From Gammaproteobacteria bacterium (GTDB taxonomy: Bacteria > Pseudomonadota > Gammaproteobacteria > Acidiferrobacterales > Sulfurifustaceae): a DNA stretch of 56,594 nt. Location: NCBI GenBank assembly GCA_029863005.1, contig JAOTWF010000010.1, positions 1-56,594 on the forward strand, given 5' to 3'. Position 1 is the stretch's first letter. The number at the start of each line of letters is the position of its first letter. This document shows, one piece after another, positions 27,335 through 36,890 of this stretch. The translations under genes and the position numbers were made by a program. Under the pieces are notes generated by a model, which saw nothing but the letters and a program-made list of their open reading frames with translations, did not search any database and had not been told where the DNA came from.

Positions 27335-27937
27335 TTAAATAAACAGGCAAACGTCGGATTTGGCGGCTATTGGCAGGAAAGTGGCTGCGCCGACGTAATC
27401 CTTTACCTCCGGGATGAATTCATCCTTGGAAAATCCGAATACATCCACGGTCATTTGGCAGGCGATAAGTTTGACGTCGGCTTCAATGCAGAGTTCACGT
27501 AGCTCGGGAATGCTGGCCACGCCTTTATTGCTGAATGTCTTTTTCATCAACATTGTGGCCATCTTTTCGAATCCCGGGATGCCGGCCATGATGAGGTTCG
27601 GCATGGGCCAGGCGAAATTCTGAAACCACTTCGGTCCAAATGGCATCTTCATCGGCATGGCCGGGTTGCCGAGAGGACTGACTTCCGCCCCAAGATCCTT
27701 TTTCAGGAGTAAGAGGCCATAAAAAGTGAAGAAAATGGACACATCCCATCCCAATGCCGATCCCGTGGACGCAAGAATGAATGGGGGATAAGCCCAGTCC
27801 AACGTACCCTTGGTGGCTATGATCGCCATACTTGGCGTCTTGTTGGCTTCGATTTCCTGCAGTTTCTTGGGTAGCACCTTGTCGAGGTGTTTGCTGATTA
27901 ACTGCTCGATACTGGCTTCTTGCATCATGGTAGACAT
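27335..27937 (-). CDS. DsrE2-like sulfur-carrier / peroxiredoxin-like protein
   Basis: A 200-residue member of the DsrE/DsrF/DrsH-like family. MAIIATKGTLDWAYPPFILASTG near residues 37-59 and the cysteine C160 in LIACQMTVDVFG are the conserved points; C150 and C197 are two further cysteines. A hydrophobic stretch around 52-78 could associate with the membrane. DsrE2 proteins occur with rhodanese and TusA in sulfur oxidisers, where they take part in cytoplasmic sulfur transfer, but neither partner is adjacent here, so function is only inferred from the family. Ribosome site AAGGA precedes the ATG at 27937. It is convergent with rnhB, 41 bp away, with no clear terminator. Confidence 0.8.
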   Translation of the reverse strand: MSTMMQEASIEQLISKHLDKVLPKKLQEIEANKTPSMAIIATKGTLDWAYPPFILASTGSALGWDVSIFFTFYGLLLLKKDLGAEVSPLGNPAMPMKMPFGPKWFQNFAWPMPNLIMAGIPGFEKMATMLMKKTFSNKGVASIPELRELCIEADVKLIACQMTVDVFGFSKDEFIPEVKDYVGAATFLPIAAKSDVCLFI

Positions 27938-28432
27938 ATAGTGTCCTTGAAACGTGATTCCACTCTGAGAAAAGAATTAGTGATTTATGGATCCGCCCGC
28001 AGGGGGAACGTCTGTTTAACCACTCGTAGCCTTAAGTGTGATGGCTATCTGACTTTATTAGTAATTTAGATATGAAGAGTGAGCTAATATGCTGAGGCCG
28101 GTTTTAATAGTCAAGCTTAGAGATTTACTGATCTCTTCAAAAGATCTGGCACAGCCTGGATAGCGTCATCGATTTCAAGTCTTTAGGATATCCGGGTATC
28201 ATGTTGAAAGACTTATGGAATTACGTTTTATCCAGAATGGGTGATCCGGGGCAAGGCAAGGTTCAAAGGGTCGAATGTATTATTGTTTATATACGATATT
28301 TTGCGGTGGGAGGATACCGGATCACCTGTTTTCACCGGGAAATCCCCTCCAAGTTGGCAATATCAATTCCAGGAAACCAGGATTATTCAAATACTTGGTT
28401 CTATTTCCGGCAGCCATAGTCGCAGACCTAGA
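27938..28432. other. Gene-free A+T-richer region between dsrE2-like gene and rmlB
   Basis: About 495 bp between two divergent genes. Visibly more A+T-rich than the flanking operons. It contains an inverted repeat AGAGAT (28119-28124) / ATCTCT (28131-28136) with a 6 nt loop. A weak promoter-like pair, TTCAAA at 28262 and TTTATA at 28286, could serve rmlB. The rmlB frame is open back to 28241, but that extension lacks any family similarity. No RNA gene recognised. Confidence 0.5.
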
Positions 28433-29512
28433 ATGACTGAGAAAACGATACTGGTAACAGGCGGTGCAGGATTCATTGGATCGAATTTTGTCCTGAACTG
28501 GATCAACCAGGAAGGCTCACCGGTAATTAATCTTGACAAACTGACCTACGCCGGCAACCTCGGAAACCTGTCTAGCCTGAAAAACGACAAGAGGCACATC
28601 TTTGTAAAAGGGGATATCAACGATCGGACGCTGGTCCAGGAACTGCTAACTCGACACCGACCATGGGCGATTGTGAATTTTGCAGCGGAAAGCCATGTCG
28701 ACCGCTCCATCCACGGGCCTGAAGATTTCATCCAGACCAACGTGAACGGCACTTTTCATCTACTCCAGGAAACCCGGGCCTATCTGGAAACGCTTGAGGG
28801 AGAAGAAAAAAACGTCTTCCGGTTTCTGCACATTTCGACGGACGAAGTTTACGGTTCGCTAGGTCCGGACGATGCCCCATTCACGGAATCAAGCCCGTAT
28901 ACACCAAACAGTCCTTATTCTGCCTCCAAAGCCGCCTCGGATCACCTGGTCCGCGCCTTTCATCACACCTATGGCCTGTACACACTGACATCCAATTGTT
29001 CCAACAATTACGGACCCTATCAATTTCCAGAAAAACTTGTGCCTTTGATAATCTTGAACGCCTTGAACTGGAAACCCCTGCCGGTCTACGGTGATGGCCT
29101 TAATGTCCGCGACTGGTTGTACGTGCAGGACCATTGTGAGGCGTTGCGAATTGTATTGGCGCAAGGGAAATCGGGCGAGGTTTATAACATTGGCGGGGGC
29201 AACGAACGAAAGAATATTGACGTTGTTCAGACAATTTGCTCCCTGCTCGACGAGTTACGGCCTGTTTCTGGGCAGAAGTACGCCTCACTCATATCTTTCA
29301 TTAAGGATCGACCGGGGCACGACCGGCGTTATGCGATTGATGCTCGCAAGATAGGCCACCAACTCAGATGGAAACCGGAAGAGACCTTTGAAACGGGAAT
29401 TCGCAAAACCGTGCAATGGTATCTCGATAACATGGAATGGGTGAAAAGTATAACCAGCGGTGATTATCAGCGTTGGCTGGAAAAAAATTACGGTAACCGG
29501 GGGACGGCATGA
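28433..29512 (+). CDS. rmlB (rfbB): dTDP-glucose 4,6-dehydratase
   Basis: Second step of dTDP-L-rhamnose synthesis. Extended short-chain dehydrogenase of 359 residues from the ATG at 28433: NAD loop [10 protein letters not shown] at residues 10-19, [24 protein letters not shown], the catalytic Y162-x3-K166 in [10 protein letters not shown], and [13 protein letters not shown]. The open frame extends to 28241, but the extra 64 residues are unlike the family. It starts the rmlBACD run and overlaps rmlA by 4 nt. Confidence 0.96.
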   Translation: MTEKTILVTGGAGFIGSNFVLNWINQEGSPVINLDKLTYAGNLGNLSSLKNDKRHIFVKGDINDRTLVQELLTRHRPWAIVNFAAESHVDRSIHGPEDFIQTNVNGTFHLLQETRAYLETLEGEEKNVFRFLHISTDEVYGSLGPDDAPFTESSPYTPNSPYSASKAASDHLVRAFHHTYGLYTLTSNCSNNYGPYQFPEKLVPLIILNALNWKPLPVYGDGLNVRDWLYVQDHCEALRIVLAQGKSGEVYNIGGGNERKNIDVVQTICSLLDELRPVSGQKYASLISFIKDRPGHDRRYAIDARKIGHQLRWKPEETFETGIRKTVQWYLDNMEWVKSITSGDYQRWLEKNYGNRGTA

Positions 29513-30384
29513 AGGGAATCATTTTGGCGGGCGGGTCGGGAACGCGGCTCTATCCGGTGACGCAGGCTGTTTCCAAGCAGTTATTGCCGGTCTACGACAA
29601 GCCGATGATCTATTACCCCCTGTCCACTCTGATGCTGGCGGGAATCAGGGATATTCTGGTCATTTCGACTCCCCGGGACATCAGCCGGTTTGAGCTGCTG
29701 CTGCGGGACGGCAAGGAATGGGGGCTGAATATTTCCTATGCGGCGCAACCTCGCCCCGAGGGTATTGCCCAGGCATTCATTATCGGCGAGACATTTATCG
29801 GTAAAGATCCCTGTACATTGATACTGGGCGATAATATTTTTTACGGTCACGAGTTAACTTCTGATCTGCAGGCCTCCGCGCGTAATAAAACAGGGGCCAC
29901 CGTCTTTGCCTATCCGGTGCAGGAACCTGAACGTTATGGCGTTATCCAGTTTGATACCTCGAAAAAAGCGTTGTCCATTGAAGAAAAACCAAAGCAGCCC
30001 AAATCCCGTTATGCGGTGACCGGTCTCTATTTTTACGATAACCAGGTGACCAGCATTGTGAAGTCGCTAAAACCCTCCGCGCGCGGTGAGCTGGAAATCA
30101 CCGATGTGAATAAAATCTATCTTGAAAAGGGACTTCTGGAGGTGATAGTCATGGGACGTGGCAACGCCTGGCTGGACACGGGTACTCACGAATCACTACT
30201 CGAAGCGTCACTCTTCATCGAAACCATCGAGAAGCGGCAAGGACTCAAGATTGCCTGCCCAGAGGAAATCGCCTACCGCATGAATTTCATCACGGCGGAA
30301 CAACTCGAAAAACTGGCCGGCCGCATGAACCGGAATGATTATGGCCAATATCTGCTCGCTATACTGCGGGAACGGGTGTTCTGA
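29509..30384 (+). CDS. rmlA (rfbA): Glucose-1-phosphate thymidylyltransferase
   Basis: First step of dTDP-L-rhamnose synthesis: dTTP and glucose 1-phosphate to dTDP-glucose. The 291-residue product has the nucleotidyltransferase loop [13 protein letters not shown] at residues 6-18, [33 protein letters not shown], and the conserved [11 protein letters not shown] and [13 protein letters not shown] segments. Overlaps rmlB by ATGA and shares one base with the start of rmlC. Confidence 0.97.
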   Translation: MKGIILAGGSGTRLYPVTQAVSKQLLPVYDKPMIYYPLSTLMLAGIRDILVISTPRDISRFELLLRDGKEWGLNISYAAQPRPEGIAQAFIIGETFIGKDPCTLILGDNIFYGHELTSDLQASARNKTGATVFAYPVQEPERYGVIQFDTSKKALSIEEKPKQPKSRYAVTGLYFYDNQVTSIVKSLKPSARGELEITDVNKIYLEKGLLEVIVMGRGNAWLDTGTHESLLEASLFIETIEKRQGLKIACPEEIAYRMNFITAEQLEKLAGRMNRNDYGQYLLAILRERVF

Positions 30385-30926
30385 TGAAAGTCTTCCGGAC
30401 CGACATCCCGGAAGTGCTGGTCATGGAACCGAAACTCTACACGGATGCACGGGGTTATTTCTTCGAAAGCTTCAACAAGAAAGCCATGCAAGAGGCAGGA
30501 ATCGTTGCCGATTTTGTTCAGGATAACCACTCGCATTCGGCAAAAAATGTGCTGCGCGGTCTGCATTATCAAATTAAACAACCGCAGGGTAAGCTGGTGC
30601 GAGTGGTGGCGGGCGAAATATTCGATGTGGCGGTGGACATTCGCCGGCGCTCGCCGACGTTTGGACAATGGGTTGGAATGAACCTGTCGGTGGATAACAG
30701 GCAAATAATGTGGATCCCGCCGGGATTCGCCCATGGTTTCCTGGTTCTATCGGAAATCGCCGAGGTTCTCTATAAGACGACCGATTACTGGGCACCACAA
30801 TTCGAGCGCACCATCGCTTGGAACGACAGCCATTTGGGGATCGCCTGGCCGACGGCAGGGGAACCGCAGTTATCTGCCAAAGACAGGGCGGGAGCGGTAT
30901 TCAGCGCCGCGGAGATATTTGAGTGA
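30384..30926 (+). CDS. rmlC (rfbC): dTDP-4-dehydrorhamnose 3,5-epimerase
   Basis: Cupin epimerase acting on dTDP-4-dehydro-6-deoxyglucose. The 180-residue product contains DARGYFFESFNKKA, FVQDNHSHSAKNVLRGLHYQ (with the active-site histidine in GLHYQ), LVRVVAGEIFDVAVDIRRRSPTFG, and IPPGFAHGFLVLS, all characteristic. It begins on the last base of rmlA and its TGA overlaps the rmlD GTG. Confidence 0.97.
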   Translation: MKVFRTDIPEVLVMEPKLYTDARGYFFESFNKKAMQEAGIVADFVQDNHSHSAKNVLRGLHYQIKQPQGKLVRVVAGEIFDVAVDIRRRSPTFGQWVGMNLSVDNRQIMWIPPGFAHGFLVLSEIAEVLYKTTDYWAPQFERTIAWNDSHLGIAWPTAGEPQLSAKDRAGAVFSAAEIFE

Positions 30927-31834
30927 CAAAAATTCTACTGACCGGGAAAAACGGCCAGTTAGGATGGGAGTTGCGGCGAACACTCGTGCCTCTCGGCGAA
31001 GTCGTGGTTCTGAATCGCGATGAGATGGATCTTGCCAACCCAGATTCCATCAGAACTGCGATCAGACGCATCCAGCCTGATCTTATCGTCAATGCTGCCG
31101 CCTACACCGCCGTCGATCAGGCGGAATCGGAGCCCCAACTGGCCATGGCCATCAATGGTCTTGCCCCAGGCATTATGGCTGAAGAAGCCAAACGGCAGAA
31201 CGCCGGCATCATTCATTTCTCCACGGATTACGTATTTGACGGCACGGCGGATCGCCCTTACCGCGAAGACGACACACTCAACCCCCTCAACGTCTACGGA
31301 AAGACGAAACTGGCCGGTGAGCGAGCCATCCAGGCCGCTGGAGTGCCGCACCTCATATTACGGACAAGCTGGCTCTATGCCGCCCGCGGCAGGAATTTTC
31401 TGCTGACCATTCTCAGGCTTGCAGGCGAAAGAAAAGAACTAAAAATCGTCGATGATCAGATAGGTACGCCAACCTGGAGCCGTTTGTTGGCAGAAATCAC
31501 ATATCAAATTGTGACGCAGTTTATATCACCTCGATCCCGCCCGGTTGTCCAGATGGCGGAGACCAGCGGCATTTACCATGCGGTTTCCGCCGGATCGGCG
31601 TCATGGTACGGCTTTGCCAAAAAAATACTGGAAATCGCACATGATCACGTCGTGCGGGAAATGCCGAAATTAATTCCCATAGCAACATCTGATTATCCCT
31701 TGCCGGCGGCAAGACCACGGAACTCCTGTCTGTCAAATGAAAAAATTACACGTACCTTTGGATTGGCTGTTCCTTCCTGGGAAGAGTCCCTGACGTTGTG
31801 CCTAAATGAATTGTACGGAAAACAGGTGACGTAG
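30923..31834 (+). CDS. rmlD (rfbD): dTDP-4-dehydrorhamnose reductase
   Basis: Last step of dTDP-L-rhamnose synthesis. The 303-residue NADPH-dependent reductase has the nucleotide loop GKNGQLG at residues 8-14, NAAAYTAVDQAESEP, FSTDYVFDG, and the catalytic Y125-x3-K129 in YGKTKLAGE. GTG start overlaps the rmlC stop. No glycosyltransferase or O-antigen gene follows, so the sugar is presumably consumed by loci elsewhere. Confidence 0.96.
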   Translation: MTKILLTGKNGQLGWELRRTLVPLGEVVVLNRDEMDLANPDSIRTAIRRIQPDLIVNAAAYTAVDQAESEPQLAMAINGLAPGIMAEEAKRQNAGIIHFSTDYVFDGTADRPYREDDTLNPLNVYGKTKLAGERAIQAAGVPHLILRTSWLYAARGRNFLLTILRLAGERKELKIVDDQIGTPTWSRLLAEITYQIVTQFISPRSRPVVQMAETSGIYHAVSAGSASWYGFAKKILEIAHDHVVREMPKLIPIATSDYPLPAARPRNSCLSNEKITRTFGLAVPSWEESLTLCLNELYGKQVT

Positions 31835-32251
31835 CCTTCTCCCAGGTAAAAAAATGTTCGCTAGTATTGATATTTGGCGGGATAACCTTGATCTCATCTT
31901 TTCATCCCATTCTTCGCTTGCGGCGGTATCCCATTTCTCCATGGCCGACCTCACACTCCTTGTCGTGGTCCACGGGATTGGGGGGTTCTGGCGCGTTTGC
32001 TGGCATCGACGCATGTCCTTGCCCTGGGGGGTGGAGTATTGCGCGTCACCATATCGAACCGTGATGCCAGTGGCTGGGATGTCCTAGGCGAATGGTGCCG
32101 GTGAAGTTCTTGCCAGCATGGCTTTTCCGGCGCGTGCGCCGAAAGGTCATGGATTCATAGATGTAATCCAACGTGAAAGAAGGCGAGCATAGGTTACTTA
32201 TTGCCACGCACGCTTCAACGAAATCAGCCAATAACGATGGAGTATTCGTTT
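31835..32251. other. Gene-free gap between convergent rmlD and gspN
   Basis: About 415 bp. Short frames exist on both strands (plus 31854-32087, minus 31802-32014 and 32046-32231) but none resembles a known protein. A GC-rich inverted repeat CGGCGC-GT-GCGCCG lies near 32131-32144, with T's before it and A's after it, and could be a weak bidirectional terminator. The remaining sequence shows no tRNA or other recognisable element; decayed DNA is possible. Confidence 0.4.
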
Positions 32252-33040
32252 CTAGTTCGATGCAAGCATCGGTGGCAGGCGGGCTATTATCAATAGCTTG
32301 CGTTTGCCACCTCCCTCATCATTGCCAAACATTTTCAGCAGAGGTTCAAGTTCACCGATACGGGCACGCGGTAAAGCAAAGCCGCTTATCTGTAGCTGCC
32401 CCGTACGGAGTTGCACTTGTCCCTGTCCCGTCAACTCAAGGTCACCGCGAAGGGTAGTGAGCCTGAGATTGGCGATCGTGTCCGCCCCTGTGATATCCAG
32501 ACGGTAATCCCCAAGCGGTTGAACGCTGGAAAGGCTGCTACCGGCGTTCAGCCATTCCATCTGCGCGGCGCCTTCCATTTGTTCCGCTGTCACCAACAGT
32601 GCCGACGTCCTGATTTTGACTCTTCCCTGAGGGCTGATCAGCGATAGTGGTGCGTGCAGTTGACCCACAAAAGCCGCAGGGAATTCTATATCGGTGTCTA
32701 GGAGCTTGAAACTGGTCCTCGTCAGCTGCAACGTAGTCGTTATCCGTTTATCCTGGTGATGAGTTTGCAAGGCCACCTGAACGTGTCCGGTAAGCAGCCA
32801 GAAAGGGTTTATTTGCCACCTGGCTTGGCCGAGATCATGCGGTGTCGTTGATGGGTAATAGAAGACCACGCGTCCATTCCCGTTCCACAAACTGCCGGCG
32901 ATGGGATCGATTTGCACGCTGCCCTGAGTGTAGCGATTCAGTCCCCAGGCAAACCAGAATGCCGGCAGTTCAACGATGAGAAAGAGAAGATAAAAAACAA
33001 TTCCGAAAATGCTATATAGCAACCAGCGCCTTTTGCTCAT
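32252..33040 (-). CDS. gspN: Type II secretion system protein N
   Basis: Last gene of the gsp operon. The 262-residue product has one N-terminal membrane helix (about 9-30, after MSKRRW) and a periplasmic part with SGSVQIDPIAGSLWNGNGR-like sequence (here QGSVQIDPIAGSLWNGNGR), the conserved T2SSN opening. GspN is present in some T2SS only and its exact role is not settled. The ATG overlaps the gspM stop by 4 nt. It faces rmlD across a gene-free gap. Confidence 0.87.
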   Translation of the reverse strand: MSKRRWLLYSIFGIVFYLLFLIVELPAFWFAWGLNRYTQGSVQIDPIAGSLWNGNGRVVFYYPSTTPHDLGQARWQINPFWLLTGHVQVALQTHHQDKRITTTLQLTRTSFKLLDTDIEFPAAFVGQLHAPLSLISPQGRVKIRTSALLVTAEQMEGAAQMEWLNAGSSLSSVQPLGDYRLDITGADTIANLRLTTLRGDLELTGQGQVQLRTGQLQISGFALPRARIGELEPLLKMFGNDEGGGKRKLLIIARLPPMLASN

Positions 33041-33543
33041 CCACCCGCACCCCGAAGGACAAGTCGCGCGTTCACGGTTCCGACAGCCGGTTGTGCCTCG
33101 AATGTGGCTTTTTCCAAGCGCACGCCACCCTGTGTCTGAAGGCTGGTGAGCCAGGTGATCAGCGCATTGAAGTGCACATCATTGAGAGTCAGGCGTGCGC
33201 CATTGACGCCGTCCGGTTCCATGCGAACGATTCGACCTCGAATGCCGTTGGCGGTGGCGGACTGTTCCAGGGTGGCGAGTAGATTTCCACCAGAAACCGG
33301 AACGCGACCGCTGGCGCGCAGTTGTTTGATTTCCATGGCTTGCACTCTCATCTGGGTCAGTTGAACTTTTCCCTGCGGCACGGACACACGTAGCTTGGAA
33401 AGTTCGCCTTGCATCGGCACCCACAAGGAAAGATAAAGGACCAGCAACAGTGCGATACCTCCACCGATAAGCAACCAACGATCGCGCAGCGGCAGTCCGC
33501 GCAAACGATCCAAGGAGATGCTGCCTAGCAGTTGCTTAATCAT
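33037..33543 (-). CDS. gspM: Type II secretion system protein M
   Basis: Inner-membrane platform component that pairs with GspL. The 168-residue product has a short cytoplasmic start, one membrane helix (about 24-45, GGGIALLLVLYLSLWVPM), a helical stretch and a ferredoxin-like periplasmic domain, as expected. Sequence conservation in GspM is low, so the call leans on position between gspL and gspN, with 4 nt overlaps to both. Confidence 0.87.
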   Translation of the reverse strand: MIKQLLGSISLDRLRGLPLRDRWLLIGGGIALLLVLYLSLWVPMQGELSKLRVSVPQGKVQLTQMRVQAMEIKQLRASGRVPVSGGNLLATLEQSATANGIRGRIVRMEPDGVNGARLTLNDVHFNALITWLTSLQTQGGVRLEKATFEAQPAVGTVNARLVLRGAGG

Positions 33544-34868
33544 GTGCCCGCCCGTCCGGTCCGACTCAGGCGCAACCGACCCTCGATCCCCGAAGGAGTG
33601 CTGTTGGCCCCGACGACTTCTACTGATATACCGCGCGCCGCGAGGGCAGTTTTGATTGTTTCCATAGTCTGGAAATCCGGCAAGGTAAAATCAATGGTCA
33701 ATCGGGATTCACCATATTGAATACCGCGCAGGATTATTTGCGGATTAGCCTGGATCACCGGCGCGATGCTCCCCAGCAGCGGGAGGACATCGGCCTGCCC
33801 GGTTTTTCCGCTTTTTCCCTGTAGTTCGCTGTGCAGCCGTTGCATCTGCAGTGCCGGGTCCTGCACGACTTGGGCGTCAGGAAAGGTACTGCGAAACACC
33901 TGGGTCATCTCCGAGCGTAATTTCTCATGGGTATTTTTCAGACTCCACCATTCCCAAGTATTGAATCCGAGACTGCCGACCATCCAGATTCCCAGCATGA
34001 TGGCAGCCGGTCGCAGACCGGGCAGCATTTCCTGTAATTGATGAGAAGGCGCGAAGCTCCCCTGCAAAAGATTTAGCGCCGGTACGGATTCATGGTATCC
34101 CGTCCAAAAATCCTGCTTCTGGATACTTAGGGGTAATTTGAGCTGAGAAGCCCAGGAATCCTGTACAAACCCGGAAGGGGGATGAATGATCGTCAGTCCT
34201 GACGGGGCACTGGGTTTATCCTGAACTTCGCGCAAGCACATTTCCAGCAACGGCGGTGCCACACCGCCGCTACCGGCTGCGGAGGTAAAACCGGAGGCCA
34301 TGCCAGTGCGAACCCAGATGTCATTTCCGTGAAAGGTCGCCGACCAGGTTCCGGGTTCGAGCGGGATCGCGAGCAGCGCGGGACAGAATCCGGTCGGGCG
34401 CAGCCCGGCTTCGTTCAACTGCGCCAGCCAGGCCTGCATGCGTTCCTTGGCCGTGACCGCCACGGCGAGGCTGCCGTCTTCGAGAATTCTGTAGGAAAAA
34501 TGCAGTTGTTCCGGCTCTCCGACAAGCTGATCTTCGAGCGCGTAAGGAAGGGCTTGCTGGATTTTGGTTCGCGAGCGCGTTGGCAGGGTCACGCGCGTCA
34601 GCAGGGAGTCGGAGGGCGGTGTCCAGACATGCACACGTGTCATGTTGCTCACACCCGGGATTTGGTTCAATTCCGTCACTTGTCCGTGCGGGGCCGCTCC
34701 GGCACCATCGCGCAGGCGCCAGTGGACGGTGCCTCGGCGCTCCGGCCATCCTCGTGGAAGGAGCAACTCCAACGTGTCTCCCCGACGAGAGAACGACTTC
34801 TGCAGCCCCCGCCACCATGAGGCGGCGGACAGCTTGCGCGATTTGAAGGTCATTTGCGAAGCAGTCAT
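33540..34868 (-). CDS. gspL: Type II secretion system protein L
   Basis: Bitopic platform protein linking the GspE ATPase to the periplasmic part. At 442 residues it has a cytoplasmic actin-like domain (about 1-250, with VHVWTPPSDSLLTRVTLPTRSRTKIQQALPYALEDQL-type features, here partly quoted as QQALPYALEDQL), a membrane helix near 290-308 (LRPAAIMLGIWMVGSLGF) and a periplasmic ferredoxin-like domain. Overlaps gspM by 4 nt and follows gspK after 33 bp. Confidence 0.9.
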   Translation of the reverse strand: MTASQMTFKSRKLSAASWWRGLQKSFSRRGDTLELLLPRGWPERRGTVHWRLRDGAGAAPHGQVTELNQIPGVSNMTRVHVWTPPSDSLLTRVTLPTRSRTKIQQALPYALEDQLVGEPEQLHFSYRILEDGSLAVAVTAKERMQAWLAQLNEAGLRPTGFCPALLAIPLEPGTWSATFHGNDIWVRTGMASGFTSAAGSGGVAPPLLEMCLREVQDKPSAPSGLTIIHPPSGFVQDSWASQLKLPLSIQKQDFWTGYHESVPALNLLQGSFAPSHQLQEMLPGLRPAAIMLGIWMVGSLGFNTWEWWSLKNTHEKLRSEMTQVFRSTFPDAQVVQDPALQMQRLHSELQGKSGKTGQADVLPLLGSIAPVIQANPQIILRGIQYGESRLTIDFTLPDFQTMETIKTALAARGISVEVVGANSTPSGIEGRLRLSRTGRAGT

Positions 34869-34901
34869 GGAATTACTGGTTAACTGTATTTATGGATTCC
34901 A

Positions 34902-35909
34902 TTATATCTTCCCGCCAGCCGGCTTTTCCGGATTTTCTCCGGCCTTCGATTCAGTACTGACGATCCAGCCAGGCAGGCGCTGGCTGTGCCACACGGCGTG
35001 GATTGATTCTTTGTCTGCACCCCGCTGAATCAACGCCTGAGTCGTGCGCTGATAGCGGCCGAACAGGGTTTCAATGGTAATTTCAAAATAACTGCTTTTG
35101 ACCCCAATGTGAACCGGTGGGAGAGTTTTCCCGCCTGCCAGTTCCTGGAGCTTGGTCGTGAGTTTTGCTTGATCCTTATAGGGCCGTTGTTGGTACAGCT
35201 GCTCGACGGCGGAGGACGGCAGGGTGTAGAACACCGCGGCCAGTATTTCTTGTGGCGCCGTGTTGACGTTGATTTCGGTGGGTTGAGGCAAGGCGGTCAC
35301 CCAAGGCAGCAATTTCTCGATCATCTCCGGTGTGAAGCCACGTATCAACCGCAATTCCTCCACACTTTGCAGTGGCTGGTTGGCTGCGCGATACGGGGTT
35401 TTCATCTGCAAATAATCAATATCCTCTGCACCGGCGGGCCGGGCATTGCTGTCACTATCAATCCAGTCAATCACGGAATCAGAGAGGTTCGGATCCAGCA
35501 AGAGTGTTTTGAGCAAATGCTGAAAGGTGCCAATGTCCGGCGGACTCGGTTGATTGTTCCGTACCAAATTGTTCAGATTGAATTTGCTCTGGGCGTCGAT
35601 GATCTGTCCCGTGACCAGGCCGCCTTCGACGGGAATTGGCGGGAGTTTTCTGGCCCAATCTTCTGTCAGATCGTCGCTATTGCTTTCATTAGCGTCTTTG
35701 GCAAGGATGGTGATAACCCACTCCTGCGCACCGGCGCGGACAACTTCGGCTTGAGCACGATCCGTGAAGTTCTCGGACTGCCGTTGCCAGATTTGTTGAT
35801 CGAGTCCCAGATATGCCGCCGTGGTAGCCGCGACCGCAACCACCAGCATCGCGGTGATCAGCGCCAGGCCACGTTGTTGAAACACCGGCTTGAAATATTG
35901 ATTAGCCAT
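34902..35909 (-). CDS. gspK: Type II secretion system minor pseudopilin K
   Basis: Large minor pseudopilin thought to cap the tip of the pseudopilus with GspI and GspJ. The 335-residue product has a prepilin-type start with cleavage expected after G14, then LALITAMLVVAVAATTAAYL. It lacks the glutamate at mature position 5 (threonine here), a normal trait of GspK. The body carries the FNLNNLV, WIDSDSNARPAGAEDIDY and INVNTAPQEILAAV motifs characteristic of the SAM-like helical domain. Overlaps gspJ by 8 nt. Confidence 0.94.
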   Translation of the reverse strand: MANQYFKPVFQQRGLALITAMLVVAVAATTAAYLGLDQQIWQRQSENFTDRAQAEVVRAGAQEWVITILAKDANESNSDDLTEDWARKLPPIPVEGGLVTGQIIDAQSKFNLNNLVRNNQPSPPDIGTFQHLLKTLLLDPNLSDSVIDWIDSDSNARPAGAEDIDYLQMKTPYRAANQPLQSVEELRLIRGFTPEMIEKLLPWVTALPQPTEINVNTAPQEILAAVFYTLPSSAVEQLYQQRPYKDQAKLTTKLQELAGGKTLPPVHIGVKSSYFEITIETLFGRYQRTTQALIQRGADKESIHAVWHSQRLPGWIVSTESKAGENPEKPAGGKI

Positions 35910-36507
35910 TGACCAGCATCAACCTGGTGAATTCGCCTCGTCCCGTGAGTTTCAGTTTGACTTCGACGCCACGGGGCAGGATTTCGGAAATGCCCTCGGC
36001 TGGCCACACATCAATCCAGGCACCCGCCGGGGCGTAAAAGCGGACACGAAATTCCTCGACATTTTTGAGAATCGGGGTTTCGACCGGGGCGGTTTGTGGG
36101 CCCAGATCAAGCACCGGCCAGGTGAGCCGCATGAGCGTGCCGTCAACCAGCCGATATCCTACCCGCTGCAAGTCGGGACGTGTATTGTCCCCGAATGAAA
36201 GTACGCCACCGCGCGTTAATTCCACGCTCGGTTGTGCGATAGCGCGTATATCTGTCGGTTGTCCGCGAAAGGCGGGTTGAGCAAAACCAATGACATCGCG
36301 AATGGAGCGCTCACGTGCCTGGGAGAAATCTTCCTCCATACGGGCGAAAGTGATCGAAAGCGATCGCCAGAAATTATGCTCGGACTCCAGGCGCGCCCGG
36401 TCATTCATCAGACGGATGAGGCTTCCGTAAGCGATGGCGGAAATCAGAGCAAATATCCCGATAGCCACCAGCAGCTCCAGCAACGTAAAACCTTTTTCTC
36501 TTTTCAT
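35902..36507 (-). CDS. gspJ: Type II secretion system minor pseudopilin J
   Basis: Minor pseudopilin of the tip complex. The 201-residue precursor starts MKREKGFTLLELLVAIGIFAL: cleavage after G6 by the prepilin peptidase, mature F1 and E5. The C-terminal part, with the VGYRLVDGTLMRLTWPVLD segment, matches GspJ. Lies 5 bp after gspI. Confidence 0.93.
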   Translation of the reverse strand: MKREKGFTLLELLVAIGIFALISAIAYGSLIRLMNDRARLESEHNFWRSLSITFARMEEDFSQARERSIRDVIGFAQPAFRGQPTDIRAIAQPSVELTRGGVLSFGDNTRPDLQRVGYRLVDGTLMRLTWPVLDLGPQTAPVETPILKNVEEFRVRFYAPAGAWIDVWPAEGISEILPRGVEVKLKLTGRGEFTRLMLVNG

Positions 36508-36512
36508 CTGCC

Positions 36513-36890
36513 TTAAGTTCCGGAATTGCGCAGGAAGCCCACCAGCTTCGCTTGTGTGTTCGGGCTGTCAGTATCCCGGCGAACGGTAATTTCGATCCGT
36601 CGGATTCGCGGTTCGGGGGTAGTGGAAACCTGCTCGCGCCAAAACCATTGTTCGCCGCCTATTTCTGCCTCTCCCTCCTTGGTGTCCGGGGACGGCCAAT
36701 TGCGACGTATCTGGTGTTCGGTCAGGCGGTTTTGGGCCACCCAAAGTGCTACATTGCGCTCGCGCAAGGCAATCGTGGTGTCCACGGCTTGGCCCATGGT
36801 GCGCAGAACCGCGACCAAGGCAATCGCTAGCACCGCCAGCGCCACCAGCACTTCCACTAAGGTAAATCCACGGTCCGATCGGTGCATCAT
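36513..36890 (-). CDS. gspI: Type II secretion system minor pseudopilin I
   Basis: Minor pseudopilin that nucleates the tip with J and K. The 125-residue precursor has cleavage after G8, then FTLVEVLVALAVLAIALVAVLRTMGQA and the conserved NRLTEHQIR. ATG overlaps the gspH stop by 4 nt. Confidence 0.94.
   Translation of the reverse strand: MMHRSDRGFTLVEVLVALAVLAIALVAVLRTMGQAVDTTIALRERNVALWVAQNRLTEHQIRRNWPSPDTKEGEAEIGGEQWFWREQVSTTPEPRIRRIEITVRRDTDSPNTQAKLVGFLRNSGT

Noticed and set aside
28201-28432. Frames upstream of rmlB (28201-28419 and the 28241 extension)
   Set aside because: No similarity, A+T-rich, and the canonical RmlB N-terminus starts at 28433.
31854-32087. Small plus-strand frame in the rml-gsp gap
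   Set aside because: Tryptophan- and histidine-rich with no ribosome site; nothing recognisable.
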